A stretch of 64,000 nt of DNA from Pedobacter schmidteae (GCF_900564155.1 NZ_LS999839.1:5701097-5765096); one strand, 5' to 3'; positions 36,922-46,038 are shown, counted from the stretch's first letter. The notes: generated by a model not told the origin, from the letters alone. Numbers and translations: made by a program.

Positions 36922-37479
36922 ATGAGAAAGCTCATTTATGGTATCAACATTAGTTTGGACGGCTGCTGCGATCATACCAAATTTAGTGGTGGAGATGAGA
37001 TTCAGGACTATTTCCGCAAGCTGCTGGAAGGTGTTGACCTGGTCATTTACGGGCGAAAAACTTATGAACTGATGGTGCCTTTCTGGCCGGAGGTTGCCAA
37101 AACCCAATCCATGAATGAAGCTGCAAATGCCTTTGCTAAAGTCTTCGCTAATCTGAAGCGTGTGGTGGTTTCCAAAACCATAGACATTGCAGAGGACCAA
37201 CACACAACCATTATTCGCGACAACCTGAAAGATGAAATCCTCAAACTAAAGCAGCAACCCGGTAAAGCGATCTCTACCGGAGGTGTGGAATTACCTGCCC
37301 GATTGATTGAATTGGGGTTGGTAGATGAATTCCATATGGTCATTCACCCGCTAATCGTTGGACAGGGACGGCGCCTGTTCTCTGAAATGTCTTTGCCGGA
37401 AAGCCTGGGTTTAAAACTAACGTCATCAGAAACACTGAGGTCTGGTTGCGTAGTATTACGGTATGAGCGGATACCCTGA
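36922..37479 (+). CDS. Dihydrofolate-reductase family protein (RibD C-terminal domain)
   Basis: 185 residues, complete. The family pattern is clear: MRKLIYGINISLDGCCDH, then LVIYGRKTYELMVPFWPE, then KRVVVSKTI, then ISTGGVELPARLIELGLVDE, then FHMVIHPLIVGQGRRLFSEM and the closing CVVLRYE. Members bind NADPH and reduce pteridine- or pyrimidine-like substrates, but most are uncharacterised; this is not the housekeeping folA. The ATG at 36922 is used, since an ATG at 36911 meets a stop after four codons. It stands alone; the 297 bases upstream hold no recognisable gene. Confidence 0.82.
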   Translation: MRKLIYGINISLDGCCDHTKFSGGDEIQDYFRKLLEGVDLVIYGRKTYELMVPFWPEVAKTQSMNEAANAFAKVFANLKRVVVSKTIDIAEDQHTTIIRDNLKDEILKLKQQPGKAISTGGVELPARLIELGLVDEFHMVIHPLIVGQGRRLFSEMSLPESLGLKLTSSETLRSGCVVLRYERIP

Positions 37480-37489
37480 AGTAAGGATC

Positions 37490-37523
37490 CTATCTTTAAG
37501 GTTCTACTATCTTTAAGGTTCTA
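37490..37523 (+). repeat. 17-bp perfect tandem duplication upstream of metA
   Basis: The unit CTATCTTTAAGGTTCTA occurs at 37490-37506 and again at 37507-37523 without a gap. It lies just after the DHFR-family gene stop. A simple recent slippage duplication is the likely cause. A second, 12-bp direct repeat (TTATTTTTGGCT) flanks the following stretch at 37549-37560 and 37656-37667, each holding a TATTTTTG promoter-like box. Confidence 0.75.
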
Positions 37524-37654
37524 AAGAAATCGATTCATCGGCAAGAGTTTATTTTTGGCTAATCTCAACAAGCTATTTGAGATCATCGAAAAGCAACAAA
37601 ACAGATTGAAGCTTTACAAAAGCGTATGGACAAAATGGAAGACAATGTATTATT

Positions 37655-37691
37655 CTTATTTTTGGCTTTTAAATAAGAACAAGGGAGGTGA
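37655..37691 (+). promoter_or_regulatory. metA promoter-like box and unusually strong Shine-Dalgarno site
   Basis: TATTTTTG at 37657-37664 matches the Bacteroidota -7 box. At 37684-37692 GGAGGTGAT is a nine-base match to the 16S rRNA 3' end, six bases before the ATG at 37695. Bacteroidota genes normally lack such sites, and I see none at other starts in this window. Confidence 0.65.
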
Positions 37692-37694
37692 TAA

Positions 37695-38639
37695 ATGCCA
37701 GTTAAGATTCCGAATAATTTACCAGCTATAGAGCTTTTAAAGAAGGAAAATATATTTGTTATGAGTGATCTGAGAGCGAATACTCAAGATATTCGCCCAA
37801 TGCGTGTGCTTATCCTCAACCTGATGCCTCTTAAAATATCTGCTGAAACGGATTTTGTTCGTTTATTATCCAACAATCCTCTACAGGTTGAAATAGAATT
37901 TTTAAGACTCGATTCCCACACTTCTAAAAATACATCTGAAGAACATCTGGAAATGTTCTATAAAGGTTTTGGCGAAATAAAGGAAAACTTCTATGACGGT
38001 TTGATCGTTACCGGCGCTCCTGTAGAAATGCTGGAGTTTGAGGAAGTAAGCTATTGGAATGAGATCACTCAAATCTTCGACTGGGCCAGAAAACACGTTA
38101 CCTCAACGCTTTATATTTGCTGGGCGTCTCAGGCTGCGCTCTATCATTTTTATGGGGTAGAAAAAAAACCATTAAACGAAAAATTATCTGGCGTTTTCAA
38201 GCATACTGCCACTGAAAAGGGGCACTCCTTGTTAAGAGGCTTTGACGACGAATTCTTTATTCCTCATAGCAGGCACACTACAATATTGAAATCGGATTTG
38301 GCTGATAAGGAAGATCTTCGGATCCTGTCAGAATCTTCGGATGCAGGAGTAGCCATTGTATTTTCCCGAGGCGGGCGTGAATTTTATCTTACCGGTCACT
38401 CAGAATACGCTCCGCTAACCCTTCACGAGGAATACGTCAGAGACAGGGAGAAAGGTCTTGATGTACCTGTACCGAAAAACTATTACCGGGACAATAATCC
38501 TGAGAATGCGCCATTGGTATGTTGGACAAGTCATGCGAATTTACTCTTCAATAATTGGCTCAACTACTTTGTGTACCAGGAAACACCTTATAATCTAGAA
38601 GACGTGGGTAAATTGGGAGACATTGTTCAAAATGTATAG
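37695..38639 (+). CDS. metA: MetA homoserine O-acyltransferase, predicted O-acetyltransferase
   Basis: 314 residues; numbering matches the family reference. The catalytic cysteine is C142 (YICWASQAALYHFYG), and the His and Glu of the triad are H235 and E237 (LTGHSEYAP). Residue 111 is glutamate (GAPVEMLEF). In characterised MetA proteins G111 goes with succinyl-CoA and E111 with acetyl-CoA, so O-acetyl-L-homoserine is the expected product, the first step of methionine synthesis from homoserine. It is cytoplasmic. It is a single gene; no SAM riboswitch fold is evident in the 215 bases upstream. The strong Shine-Dalgarno site is unlike its neighbours and may hint at transfer or special control. 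Confidence 0.95.
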   Translation: MPVKIPNNLPAIELLKKENIFVMSDLRANTQDIRPMRVLILNLMPLKISAETDFVRLLSNNPLQVEIEFLRLDSHTSKNTSEEHLEMFYKGFGEIKENFYDGLIVTGAPVEMLEFEEVSYWNEITQIFDWARKHVTSTLYICWASQAALYHFYGVEKKPLNEKLSGVFKHTATEKGHSLLRGFDDEFFIPHSRHTTILKSDLADKEDLRILSESSDAGVAIVFSRGGREFYLTGHSEYAPLTLHEEYVRDREKGLDVPVPKNYYRDNNPENAPLVCWTSHANLLFNNWLNYFVYQETPYNLEDVGKLGDIVQNV

Positions 38640-38659
38640 CGGCGATCACAAAAAACAGA

Positions 38660-38745
38660 CTGTATCATTAATCCGGTCGTCATCCTGAATTTATTTCAGG
38701 ATCTCGAAACGCATAAAGAATTGCATACACGGATTAATGATACAG
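38660..38745. terminator. Composite palindrome: REP-like repeat nested in a 16-bp stem
   Basis: The outer arms CTGTATCATTAATCCG (38660-38675) and CGGATTAATGATACAG (38730-38745) pair perfectly. Inside lies the REP-like unit starting CGTCATCCTGAATTTATTT at 38678, whose own stem is TCCTGAA/TTCAGGA (38683-38689, 38695-38701). It sits between convergent metA and locus 4, so it may end transcription from both sides. T-tracts are short, hence moderate confidence for termination. Confidence 0.6.
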
Positions 38746-38786
38746 CCTAATTTTTTGCGGGATTTGTTCTCTGGAATTAGAAAATA

Positions 38787-39989
38787 TTAATTTGCTGTTG
38801 AAATTTTCTGATTTAACATCCAGGTAGCATTTGCGCCAAAAATTACGGCATTGTTGTTATTACCCGATACATCCTTAATTACATTTCCGGCGCCTTCATT
38901 TGCTCTCCAATAGCCAATAAGGCCAGGTGTTGTAGGTTTAATACCATACATATTGCTACGGATTTCGGCCTCAGTCCTCGCCACCGACCAGAACCTCAAT
39001 TCAGCGGTCTGCACATTCGAAACCATGTAGGAATCATTGTCGCTTTCGCCACAAAATCTAAATCCACGGTCTGAGCTGGAGTTGACAGTTGTCGGCAATT
39101 TTGCATTATCAAAGCTGCCATCCAATACGCCGTTTACATAAATTTGCATTTTTCCAGTTGTATTGTTATTTACACAGGCAATATGATACCAACGGTTGTT
39201 TACAAAGGAAGTAGTGGCATCGTAGCTTTTACCCTGATTTTTGATCTGAAATTTGTCCCACTTACCAGCTGCTCCATCTGCAGCAAACCTGGTAAAGATT
39301 TCTCCATCAGAACCACCTTTGCTGGTCGGAAAATCGGCAGCATTAAATAAGATCTGATTGTTTCTGTTTAATGCAAGATTACTCATTTTCACTAAAAATT
39401 CGACCGTAAAATCCTGCACAGTTACCGAACTATTGGCAAGTGTCATCTTCATCCCATTAGCCCGCTTTAATACAGGCACGTCTGCATAAGGCGTTTGCGC
39501 AATTACATACAAAAAACTACTTCCTGTTTGTAATGCGCTTGTTCCAAAGTTACTTCCTGCAATCTTTAAAGGAATGGCATAGGTTAACCCGCTTTTAGCC
39601 AACTCATTACTTAAAGGTTTAACTTTTAAGTTGATCAATGAACCCATAATTTCACCTTTATTGATGGTTACCTGGTCCTTATCTAGTGAAAAAAAGCTTG
39701 CTGGCAACATGACGTAATCACTTGAATGGCGTTGATTATAAGTATTGAGTACTTCCTCATCTACAACCACAGATATAGTGGCAGTCTCAGGTGATTTCTG
39801 AGCAGTACGCACCTGGAAAGGCTCATTAATATCAACATTGTCTATATTTAGTATTTTGTAATTGTCATTGCTGCTATTCGCAATGTAAATGGAATTATCT
39901 ATAGGACCGTATTCCGATTTAGTACATGCAGCCAGGCAAAATGCAAGGCAGCATATCCATAAAGTGTATGTATTCTGAATAAGTTTCAT
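38787..39989 (-). CDS. DUF1735 plus LamG-like (concanavalin A fold) lipoprotein (locus 4)
   Basis: 400 residues. The lipoprotein signal ends LAFCLAAC. DUF1735 follows at about 30-170 (FQVRTAQKSPETATISVVVD, then YVMLPASFFSLDKDQVTINK). A LamG/concanavalin-A-like jelly roll spans about 185-385 (FTVEFLVKMSNLALNRNNQI, then RWYHIACVNNNTTGKMQIYV, then NGVLDGSFDNAKLPTT, then AELRFWSVARTEAEIRSNMY). The domain pair is typical of surface glycan-binding proteins next to GH18 endoglycosidases in Bacteroides N-glycan loci. It is the last gene of locus 4, 18 bases after the GH18 gene. Confidence 0.87.
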   Translation of the reverse strand: MKLIQNTYTLWICCLAFCLAACTKSEYGPIDNSIYIANSSNDNYKILNIDNVDINEPFQVRTAQKSPETATISVVVDEEVLNTYNQRHSSDYVMLPASFFSLDKDQVTINKGEIMGSLINLKVKPLSNELAKSGLTYAIPLKIAGSNFGTSALQTGSSFLYVIAQTPYADVPVLKRANGMKMTLANSSVTVQDFTVEFLVKMSNLALNRNNQILFNAADFPTSKGGSDGEIFTRFAADGAAGKWDKFQIKNQGKSYDATTSFVNNRWYHIACVNNNTTGKMQIYVNGVLDGSFDNAKLPTTVNSSSDRGFRFCGESDNDSYMVSNVQTAELRFWSVARTEAEIRSNMYGIKPTTPGLIGYWRANEGAGNVIKDVSGNNNNAVIFGANATWMLNQKISTAN

Positions 39990-40007
39990 AATCTAAATTT
40001 GTTTACA

Positions 40008-41087
40008 TTATTTGGTATTCATTATTCTGATGGCATTGCGGGTAAAGGGATAAAAGCCATTTTGTCCCGGTACCTGATATTCATATTCTACATGGTAGCT
40101 ACCTACACCACCCTTTCTATACCTAACACCACCAATAAGTGGCTGCCAGGCTGCCATACCTGCAAGTGACTTGGTCATCGTGTTATCTTCCTGTCTAAAA
40201 TTGGCTCCACCAGTAGTATAATATGCCGCCTTTTCAAAATTTTCGGTCACTATATATTTCCTGCTTACATCCGAGGCCTTCATTACCGTGGCATAGTTGT
40301 TTATCGTAGCGGTTAGCCTGTTGTTCAGGTTTGTATATGAAGTAGCATCATAAGCCTGCACAATAAAATAGTTAAAATACGGCCCGGTTTCGGCAGGCAT
40401 AGATTGTGGTTCACCATCAACAGCCAAAATTTTACCGGTACCGGATTTGAGCCCAAAAGATTTACCCAGTTCATTAATGAAAATAGTTAATCGTGGACCG
40501 CTGCTTGCCAGGTCGCCATGGCCACCAAAATTAGGTTCAAAATCCATATCAAAACCATCGTAGCCCAGTGAGTCTACCATTCTGCTAATTGCTTTTGCAT
40601 ACTTTCTGATGGCCTGCTCTTGATTTGCAGTTGGCGCAGCACTTAGCGCACTTTCGGAGGCATCCCAACCCCAATATTCTTTTACCGACTTTCCGGCTGG
40701 CGTAAATCCATCCCCTACGTTCATTGCAAAGGAACAGGCCAGCACTTTTAAACCTTTGACCTTTTGTGCTGTTTCTAAATCTTTACGTTTCGCTTCGTTA
40801 ATGTTCTTCCAGTCGCCCCAAATAGACACCATGTGCATGCTATCGGGCAAACCAATCAGTGAACTGTTCAGTGCTGTTCCACTCCCTGTCCAGCCACCAA
40901 ACCAGGCAAATGTAATTTGCTTTCCACCTGTTGTATCGGCTTTCCACGCTCTCAGATTTGTGTAATAGCTTTCGGAGTTTAATGGGAGATTAAAATCATC
41001 AGACTTGGCTTCTGTCCATTTTTTGCAGGATAATGTCATCATACAGATCATCACCATCAGCATACTCAATATTTTTATAGTTTTCAT
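40008..41087 (-). CDS. GH18 endo-beta-N-acetylglucosaminidase-like lipoprotein (locus 4)
   Basis: 359 residues. The lipoprotein signal ends MMTLSC. The GH18 catalytic motif DxxDxDxE is complete: D177-G-F-D180-M-D182-F-E184 in GYDGFDMDFEPNFGGHG. The catalytic acid would be E184, and D182 would assist the substrate N-acetyl group. Other barrel strands are ITFAWFGGWTG, HMVSIWGDW, KVLACSFAMNVGDGF and YFNYFIVQAYDA. The barrel is compact with no chitin-binding domain, like EndoF/EndoBT-type enzymes that cut the chitobiose core of N-glycans; chitinase activity is the alternative. As a surface lipoprotein beside SusC/SusD it would release glycan for import. Confidence 0.87.
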   Translation of the reverse strand: MKTIKILSMLMVMICMMTLSCKKWTEAKSDDFNLPLNSESYYTNLRAWKADTTGGKQITFAWFGGWTGSGTALNSSLIGLPDSMHMVSIWGDWKNINEAKRKDLETAQKVKGLKVLACSFAMNVGDGFTPAGKSVKEYWGWDASESALSAAPTANQEQAIRKYAKAISRMVDSLGYDGFDMDFEPNFGGHGDLASSGPRLTIFINELGKSFGLKSGTGKILAVDGEPQSMPAETGPYFNYFIVQAYDATSYTNLNNRLTATINNYATVMKASDVSRKYIVTENFEKAAYYTTGGANFRQEDNTMTKSLAGMAAWQPLIGGVRYRKGGVGSYHVEYEYQVPGQNGFYPFTRNAIRIMNTK

Positions 41088-41103
41088 AAATTAATGCATT
41101 TAA

Positions 41104-42657
41104 TTATGGTTTCTGTGTGTTCTTATCCCACCAAAGTTTTGTGCCATAGGTATCAGTTCCATTTAGCAAACTCACTGCATTGACATAATTTTCATTGTTA
41201 CTGATTTTTTCACTTGGCGCAAACGGAATCCGAGATGCAAACTTTGTAGTTAATGATGCATCTGTATTTTTGTTTACTATTACCGGAAAAAAGCGTGGAA
41301 ATCCGGTGCGCCTTTGTTCACTCCAGGCTTCCTGACCCAAGGGATATAGTGCTATCCATTTTTGGGTCATTAAACGTTCCAACTTGGTAGAAAAAACATC
41401 TGCTTCATTCCATTTGATGGTAATTGTACTTACCGCCGGACTTGCAGGTGCAATATTATAGGCCACTTGCTTTTTGGTATTATCCGCAATATATGCAGCC
41501 AAAGAACCAGAAACATTATACTGGGCAAAAGAAAGGCTGATACCTTGTTCGTAAAACTGTTGTGCAGTACCATTCATGGTCCAACCTCTCAAGGCTCCTT
41601 CCGATTTGAGAAATGAAACTTCCGAGGCCATCATCCACAATAAAGGATCGGATTCTACATAGATAGGCGCAGAAAAGGGCAATACTGATGCTTTGCTGGC
41701 AATATTAATGCCTGTTCTCAATCCCTGGTAAGCGGTGGTTCCGCCTACAGTTCCCATCGCAAAATATTTAGGCAAACGTGGATCAGCATAACCAACCATA
41801 TGAGTTACCAGATCTGCGCAGGCCCGGGTATCAGAATATTGATCCCACATAATCTTTATCGGATTTGGCGTGTATCTGATCTGGGCATTATCCTCGTTCG
41901 ATGTCATCGGCCCAATACTGTGCTGCACCGCCTCTTCGGCCTTTTGCCTGGCCAGCTTATCATTGGCATACACGACCCTCATCGCCATACGAAGCTTTAA
42001 TGAATTGGCAAACTTTACCCATTTCACATAATCACCATTGTATATCTTATCATAATCCTTCATGGGTTTATCACCAGGAAATGAAATGGTATAAGCGGTT
42101 AGTGTGTTGATTGCGGCATCAAGATCGGCGAACATCTGGTTATAAACCTCTTCCTGACTATCGTATGGTACCGAAATATCGCCACTGCCCACCTTAGAAT
42201 AAGGAATTGGCCCATATAAATCAGTCATTCGCTGCATGGCCGCTACTTTCATAACCTGGGCCCAGGCATAATTTACCCCTGTGGCATTGGTTCTTTTTTT
42301 AACTTCAACAAATGCAGAATAAAACGTTGAAAATGTTCGTTTGAAAGGCGCGTTAATCCAATCATCGGGTGCGTTAAAGGTGGCAAAATTAGTTGCCCAG
42401 CCGCTGTTGGTAATGCTCATATAACGACCATATACATCGCCTATCAGATTCTCATTCATCTGGTAATCATTTTCCTGAGCCGGATAAACAATGTTTTGCA
42501 TTTGGATGAAATAGTTGCCCATTGGCAAAGTTTGAGGCAAATATTCTGGTGTATTGATGTCTTTAAACCTGGAGCATGACGATAAGCCAACTACCAGTAA
42601 TAAAGTCAGGCTCAACAACAGTACAAACTGCTTTCTGCCCATATTATATTTTTTCAT
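41104..42657 (-). CDS. SusD/RagB-family outer-membrane lipoprotein, SusD-like_2 type (locus 4)
   Basis: 517 residues with a lipoprotein signal ending VVGLSSC. It belongs to the SusD-like_2 subgroup (PF12771): NTPEYLPQTLPMGNYFIQMQ near the start, YAWAQVMKVAAMQRMTDLYG with GPIPYSKVG, VKFANSLKLRMAMRVVYAND, and near the end LERLMTQKWIALYPLGQEAW with RRTGFPRFFP. This subgroup is the usual partner of GH18-containing loci. It is encoded 18 bases after SusC and 16 bases before the GH18 gene. It should capture the released oligosaccharide. Confidence 0.92.
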   Translation of the reverse strand: MKKYNMGRKQFVLLLSLTLLLVVGLSSCSRFKDINTPEYLPQTLPMGNYFIQMQNIVYPAQENDYQMNENLIGDVYGRYMSITNSGWATNFATFNAPDDWINAPFKRTFSTFYSAFVEVKKRTNATGVNYAWAQVMKVAAMQRMTDLYGPIPYSKVGSGDISVPYDSQEEVYNQMFADLDAAINTLTAYTISFPGDKPMKDYDKIYNGDYVKWVKFANSLKLRMAMRVVYANDKLARQKAEEAVQHSIGPMTSNEDNAQIRYTPNPIKIMWDQYSDTRACADLVTHMVGYADPRLPKYFAMGTVGGTTAYQGLRTGINIASKASVLPFSAPIYVESDPLLWMMASEVSFLKSEGALRGWTMNGTAQQFYEQGISLSFAQYNVSGSLAAYIADNTKKQVAYNIAPASPAVSTITIKWNEADVFSTKLERLMTQKWIALYPLGQEAWSEQRRTGFPRFFPVIVNKNTDASLTTKFASRIPFAPSEKISNNENYVNAVSLLNGTDTYGTKLWWDKNTQKP

Positions 42658-42675
42658 GATAATCGATTAATAAAG

Positions 42676-45600
42676 TTAAAACTCAAATTTTACACTGAAA
42701 CCCAGATTTCTAAGGCTTGGCGCCATGAAATAATCCAATCCCTGCAAATAATTACTTGTTGAAGCAATATTTTCAGGGTCAAAGGGAGCCTTGTTGTAAA
42801 TCATCCATAAGTTTCTTCCAATGACAGATGCAGTGGCATTCACTTTATCGCCCAGCCATTTTTTAGGAATGCGATAACTGATATTCGCCTCTTGTAAACG
42901 TACATTTGTTGCACTGTAAACGTAATTGGAATAAATACCGCCTGTTCCGCCAATCGTTTTGTAATAAGATTCAGCTGAGATTACGCCATTATTTATCGGA
43001 ATGCCACCATTATCGCGGGATATTGCAGAAGCTTCACTAACACCATAAGCATCAAGAATAGCCTGGGTGTAAGATACCACCTTGCCCCCTAACCTGGCTG
43101 TAAAGGTAAAACCCAGGCTAAAGTCCTTGTAGGTAAAATTATTGCTAAACCCAAGATTCCATGATGCATTTAAAGAACCAACTTTTTGAAGGTAATCCTG
43201 AGAAGCCAGCGCTCCGGAAACCGCGTCGACATAAACATATCCATTCTGATCGTGTTTCAATACATTTGTTGTCCACAGATCGCCCAGCGAGCCACCCTTT
43301 TTTAATAAAATCAATGAAGAGCCGATGCGTGTTTTTTCAATCTGATCCAACTGAGTCAATACACCGTTTTCGTTGGTATACCGCCCCAAATCAACAATTT
43401 TATTTCTATTGGCAGCGGCTGTGACATTTGTTTTCCAGCTAAAATCTCCCAGTTTTTGTTTGTAGCCCAGTCCAAGTTCTATCCCTTTGTTCTCAATATT
43501 ACCTGTTTGTGCAATGATGGAAGAGTAGCCCGATGATTCGGAAATTGGAACCGTTAAAGTCTGGTTGTAGGTATTTGATTTATAAAGCGTTGCCTTGAAG
43601 TCAATTTTGTTATCCAGAAAGCGCAGATCGACACCTGCTTCATATGAATTTGTTCGCTCTGGCAGCAAATCTCCGATTGGCATAAATGTATTGGTTTTCC
43701 AATTACCTGTAGCATCATCATATTCGTAATGCGGTATGGAAAGATTTCTTGGAATTGGACTACCAACCGAGGCATAGGAACCTCTTACTTTGAAATAACT
43801 AATAAACTTTGGTAAAGTTGTCATCTCCGATACCAATGCAGACAACCCTATACTTGGATAAAAATACGATTGGGTGCTCATACCTGCCAGTGCAGAATCC
43901 CATTCGTTTCTTCCTGTTAAGGTCAGGAACAACTGGCTTTTGTAACCGAACTCAAAATTACCAAATACAGCCTGGTTCTGTTGTCTCCAGGCATTTTCAA
44001 GCGCCCTTGTTTTTCCGTCGGCCCTGTCGATATTTCTAAGTGCAAAAAGATTAGGAATGGTACCCAAATTTCCGTTCATGCCATTCATATCAAAACTGGT
44101 TAAATTGTAACTTGAACCAACATTGGCATTGAAAGATACCTTTTGTGAGATGGGTTTATTGATGTTGAAAATCACATCGCCATACAACTGATTTTCGCTT
44201 TCGGCTGTGCGCGAATAGGCGCCGTTACTGTTGGCAAAAAGGGTTATCGTAGAAGCATATAAACGTTTCTGAACTTCTGAACTGGAATTATCCAGACGGA
44301 TACGCCCTACCACATTGATCCAGCTGGCTATATCATATTTCAGATTTGCATTTAACATATACCTTTTCCGGTCGTTATTAAACAGGTTCCGGTAAGCTGT
44401 CCAATATGGGTTTTGCAGATTTAAGCCTTCATCGCCCCATATCCAACGCTGAGTGTTAATTTCACGGCCTTCATTGTATTGCTCGTAAAGTCTTACGGCC
44501 TCAAAATTTTCTCCTCTCGGATAGGTATAAACCGCTACCAAAGGATTGAAATATTGCCCCTGAGCAATCATATTCTGATTTTTTTGAAGCACGTAACTTG
44601 CCCCCACATCCAGGGTCATTTTATCATTCAAAAATGAAGTCGTATTTCTAAAAGTAAAATTGTAACGGCTGTATTTATTGTTGGGCATTATACCATTGGC
44701 ATTTGTTGTTGCCGCCGACAGGTAGGTCTGATTTTTCTCGTTACCCGTTGACAAAGAAACAGAATTTTGCACGTTTATTCCGGTATTGAAAAATTTTGCC
44801 GGGTCATAATTCTGTGGTTGATCCAATTTACCTCCCCAGGAAGCATAAACACCAGGCAAATTGCCGTATCTATTTTGAAATTTGGGTAAGGAGACAGGAT
44901 TGGAAAAGCTGGTTTGATTAGAAACCGTAATTTTAGCTTTACCTATATTTCCTTTTTTGGTAGTGATTACAATGGCACCATTAGCGGCTGCTCCTCCATA
45001 CAGAGCTGATGCTGCCGGGCCTAATAATACGGTCATCGATTCAATATCATCAGGATTCAAATCACCAATACCTTCGCCTCCTACCGGCTGAGGTGAATAA
45101 ATCCCCTGGTTCATCTCATCGTCTTTTTTTAAGCTCGACTTCGAATAATTATAAATTGGAATTCCATCAATCACATATAATACATTATTGTTTTGTTCGA
45201 TAGATTTGTTTCCTCTAATTACCACACGTGTTGCAGCACCAGGCCCTGAAGAAGAGGAGTTCACGCTCAGTCCAGCTACTTTTCCTGTTAAAGAATTGAC
45301 AAAATTAGGATCTTTAACTGTACTGGCCACCTCTCCGTTCAGCACATCTGCATTGTAACTCAAAGTACGTTCGCTACGTTTTATACCAAGCGCTGTAACC
45401 ACTACCTGTTCCAATTCCCGTCTTTCTTCACTTAGCACTATGAACAACCTGGTTTCTGATTTGATGATTACTTCTTTTTTCTGAAACCCAACTGAAGAGA
45501 ATGACAATACATCGCCAATGTTTGCATCTAATGAAAAGTTACCGGAATTATCTGTTGTATAAGTCTTTCCGGTAGTTTTATTTACAATTGAAACATTGGG

Positions 45601-46038
45601 TATAGTGATACCAGAAGTATCCCGAACTACGCCGGTAATTTTCAAAAAAGCCCTACTTTCCATTTCCTGGGTGCCAGAAGTCTTGCGGCTTACAATAACT
45701 ACAGTATTGTTTTTAATGGTGTATGATAAAGGCTGATTTTCAAAGCAAACCTTTAGCACTTCCTCCAGTGAGGCATTTTTGAATTGAACTGTAACGGGTC
45801 GGGCATCTTTAAGGCTGTATATGTTATACAGAAAATTTGTCCCCGTTTGTTTTTTTATATTGGTTAGAATATCTACAAGTGCTGCTTTTTTCTCATTTAA
45901 AGAAATCTGTGCCCTTGTAGTTGCACTTACTTGTAATAAACAAGCTGTCATTATGATCACGATGATTCTCATAACCCTGATAATTTGTTTAGGAATACGA
46001 CTGAAGCGAATGCCTCTCCTGACATTACTAAATTTCAT
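42676..46038 (-). CDS. SusC/RagA-family TonB-dependent transporter with STN domain (locus 4)
   Basis: 1120 residues. A 22-residue extension precedes the signal core (MRIIVIIMTACLLQVSATT). The STN domain (VDILTNIKKQTGTNFLYNIY, then YTIKNNTVVIV) is followed by a carboxypeptidase-regulatory-like domain (ITGVVRDTSGITIPNVSIVN), the plug (VVTALGIKRSERTLSYNADV, then NNVLYVIDGIPIYNYSKSSL, then GAIVITTKKG) and a barrel ending RNLGFSVKFEF. The TALGIKR plug motif marks the subgroup that pairs with SusD-like_2. It imports the GH18 product, an inference from the operon. The 5' end faces the antisense terminator described at 46112. Confidence 0.93.
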   Translation of the reverse strand: MKFSNVRRGIRFSRIPKQIIRVMRIIVIIMTACLLQVSATTRAQISLNEKKAALVDILTNIKKQTGTNFLYNIYSLKDARPVTVQFKNASLEEVLKVCFENQPLSYTIKNNTVVIVSRKTSGTQEMESRAFLKITGVVRDTSGITIPNVSIVNKTTGKTYTTDNSGNFSLDANIGDVLSFSSVGFQKKEVIIKSETRLFIVLSEERRELEQVVVTALGIKRSERTLSYNADVLNGEVASTVKDPNFVNSLTGKVAGLSVNSSSSGPGAATRVVIRGNKSIEQNNNVLYVIDGIPIYNYSKSSLKKDDEMNQGIYSPQPVGGEGIGDLNPDDIESMTVLLGPAASALYGGAAANGAIVITTKKGNIGKAKITVSNQTSFSNPVSLPKFQNRYGNLPGVYASWGGKLDQPQNYDPAKFFNTGINVQNSVSLSTGNEKNQTYLSAATTNANGIMPNNKYSRYNFTFRNTTSFLNDKMTLDVGASYVLQKNQNMIAQGQYFNPLVAVYTYPRGENFEAVRLYEQYNEGREINTQRWIWGDEGLNLQNPYWTAYRNLFNNDRKRYMLNANLKYDIASWINVVGRIRLDNSSSEVQKRLYASTITLFANSNGAYSRTAESENQLYGDVIFNINKPISQKVSFNANVGSSYNLTSFDMNGMNGNLGTIPNLFALRNIDRADGKTRALENAWRQQNQAVFGNFEFGYKSQLFLTLTGRNEWDSALAGMSTQSYFYPSIGLSALVSEMTTLPKFISYFKVRGSYASVGSPIPRNLSIPHYEYDDATGNWKTNTFMPIGDLLPERTNSYEAGVDLRFLDNKIDFKATLYKSNTYNQTLTVPISESSGYSSIIAQTGNIENKGIELGLGYKQKLGDFSWKTNVTAAANRNKIVDLGRYTNENGVLTQLDQIEKTRIGSSLILLKKGGSLGDLWTTNVLKHDQNGYVYVDAVSGALASQDYLQKVGSLNASWNLGFSNNFTYKDFSLGFTFTARLGGKVVSYTQAILDAYGVSEASAISRDNGGIPINNGVISAESYYKTIGGTGGIYSNYVYSATNVRLQEANISYRIPKKWLGDKVNATASVIGRNLWMIYNKAPFDPENIASTSNYLQGLDYFMAPSLRNLGFSVKFEF

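Noticed and set aside
37480-37694. SAM riboswitch upstream of metA
   Set aside because: No conserved SAM-I or SAM-II helices or a terminator/antiterminator pair could be traced; the stretch is better explained by a tandem duplication, a possible gene remnant and a strong Shine-Dalgarno site.
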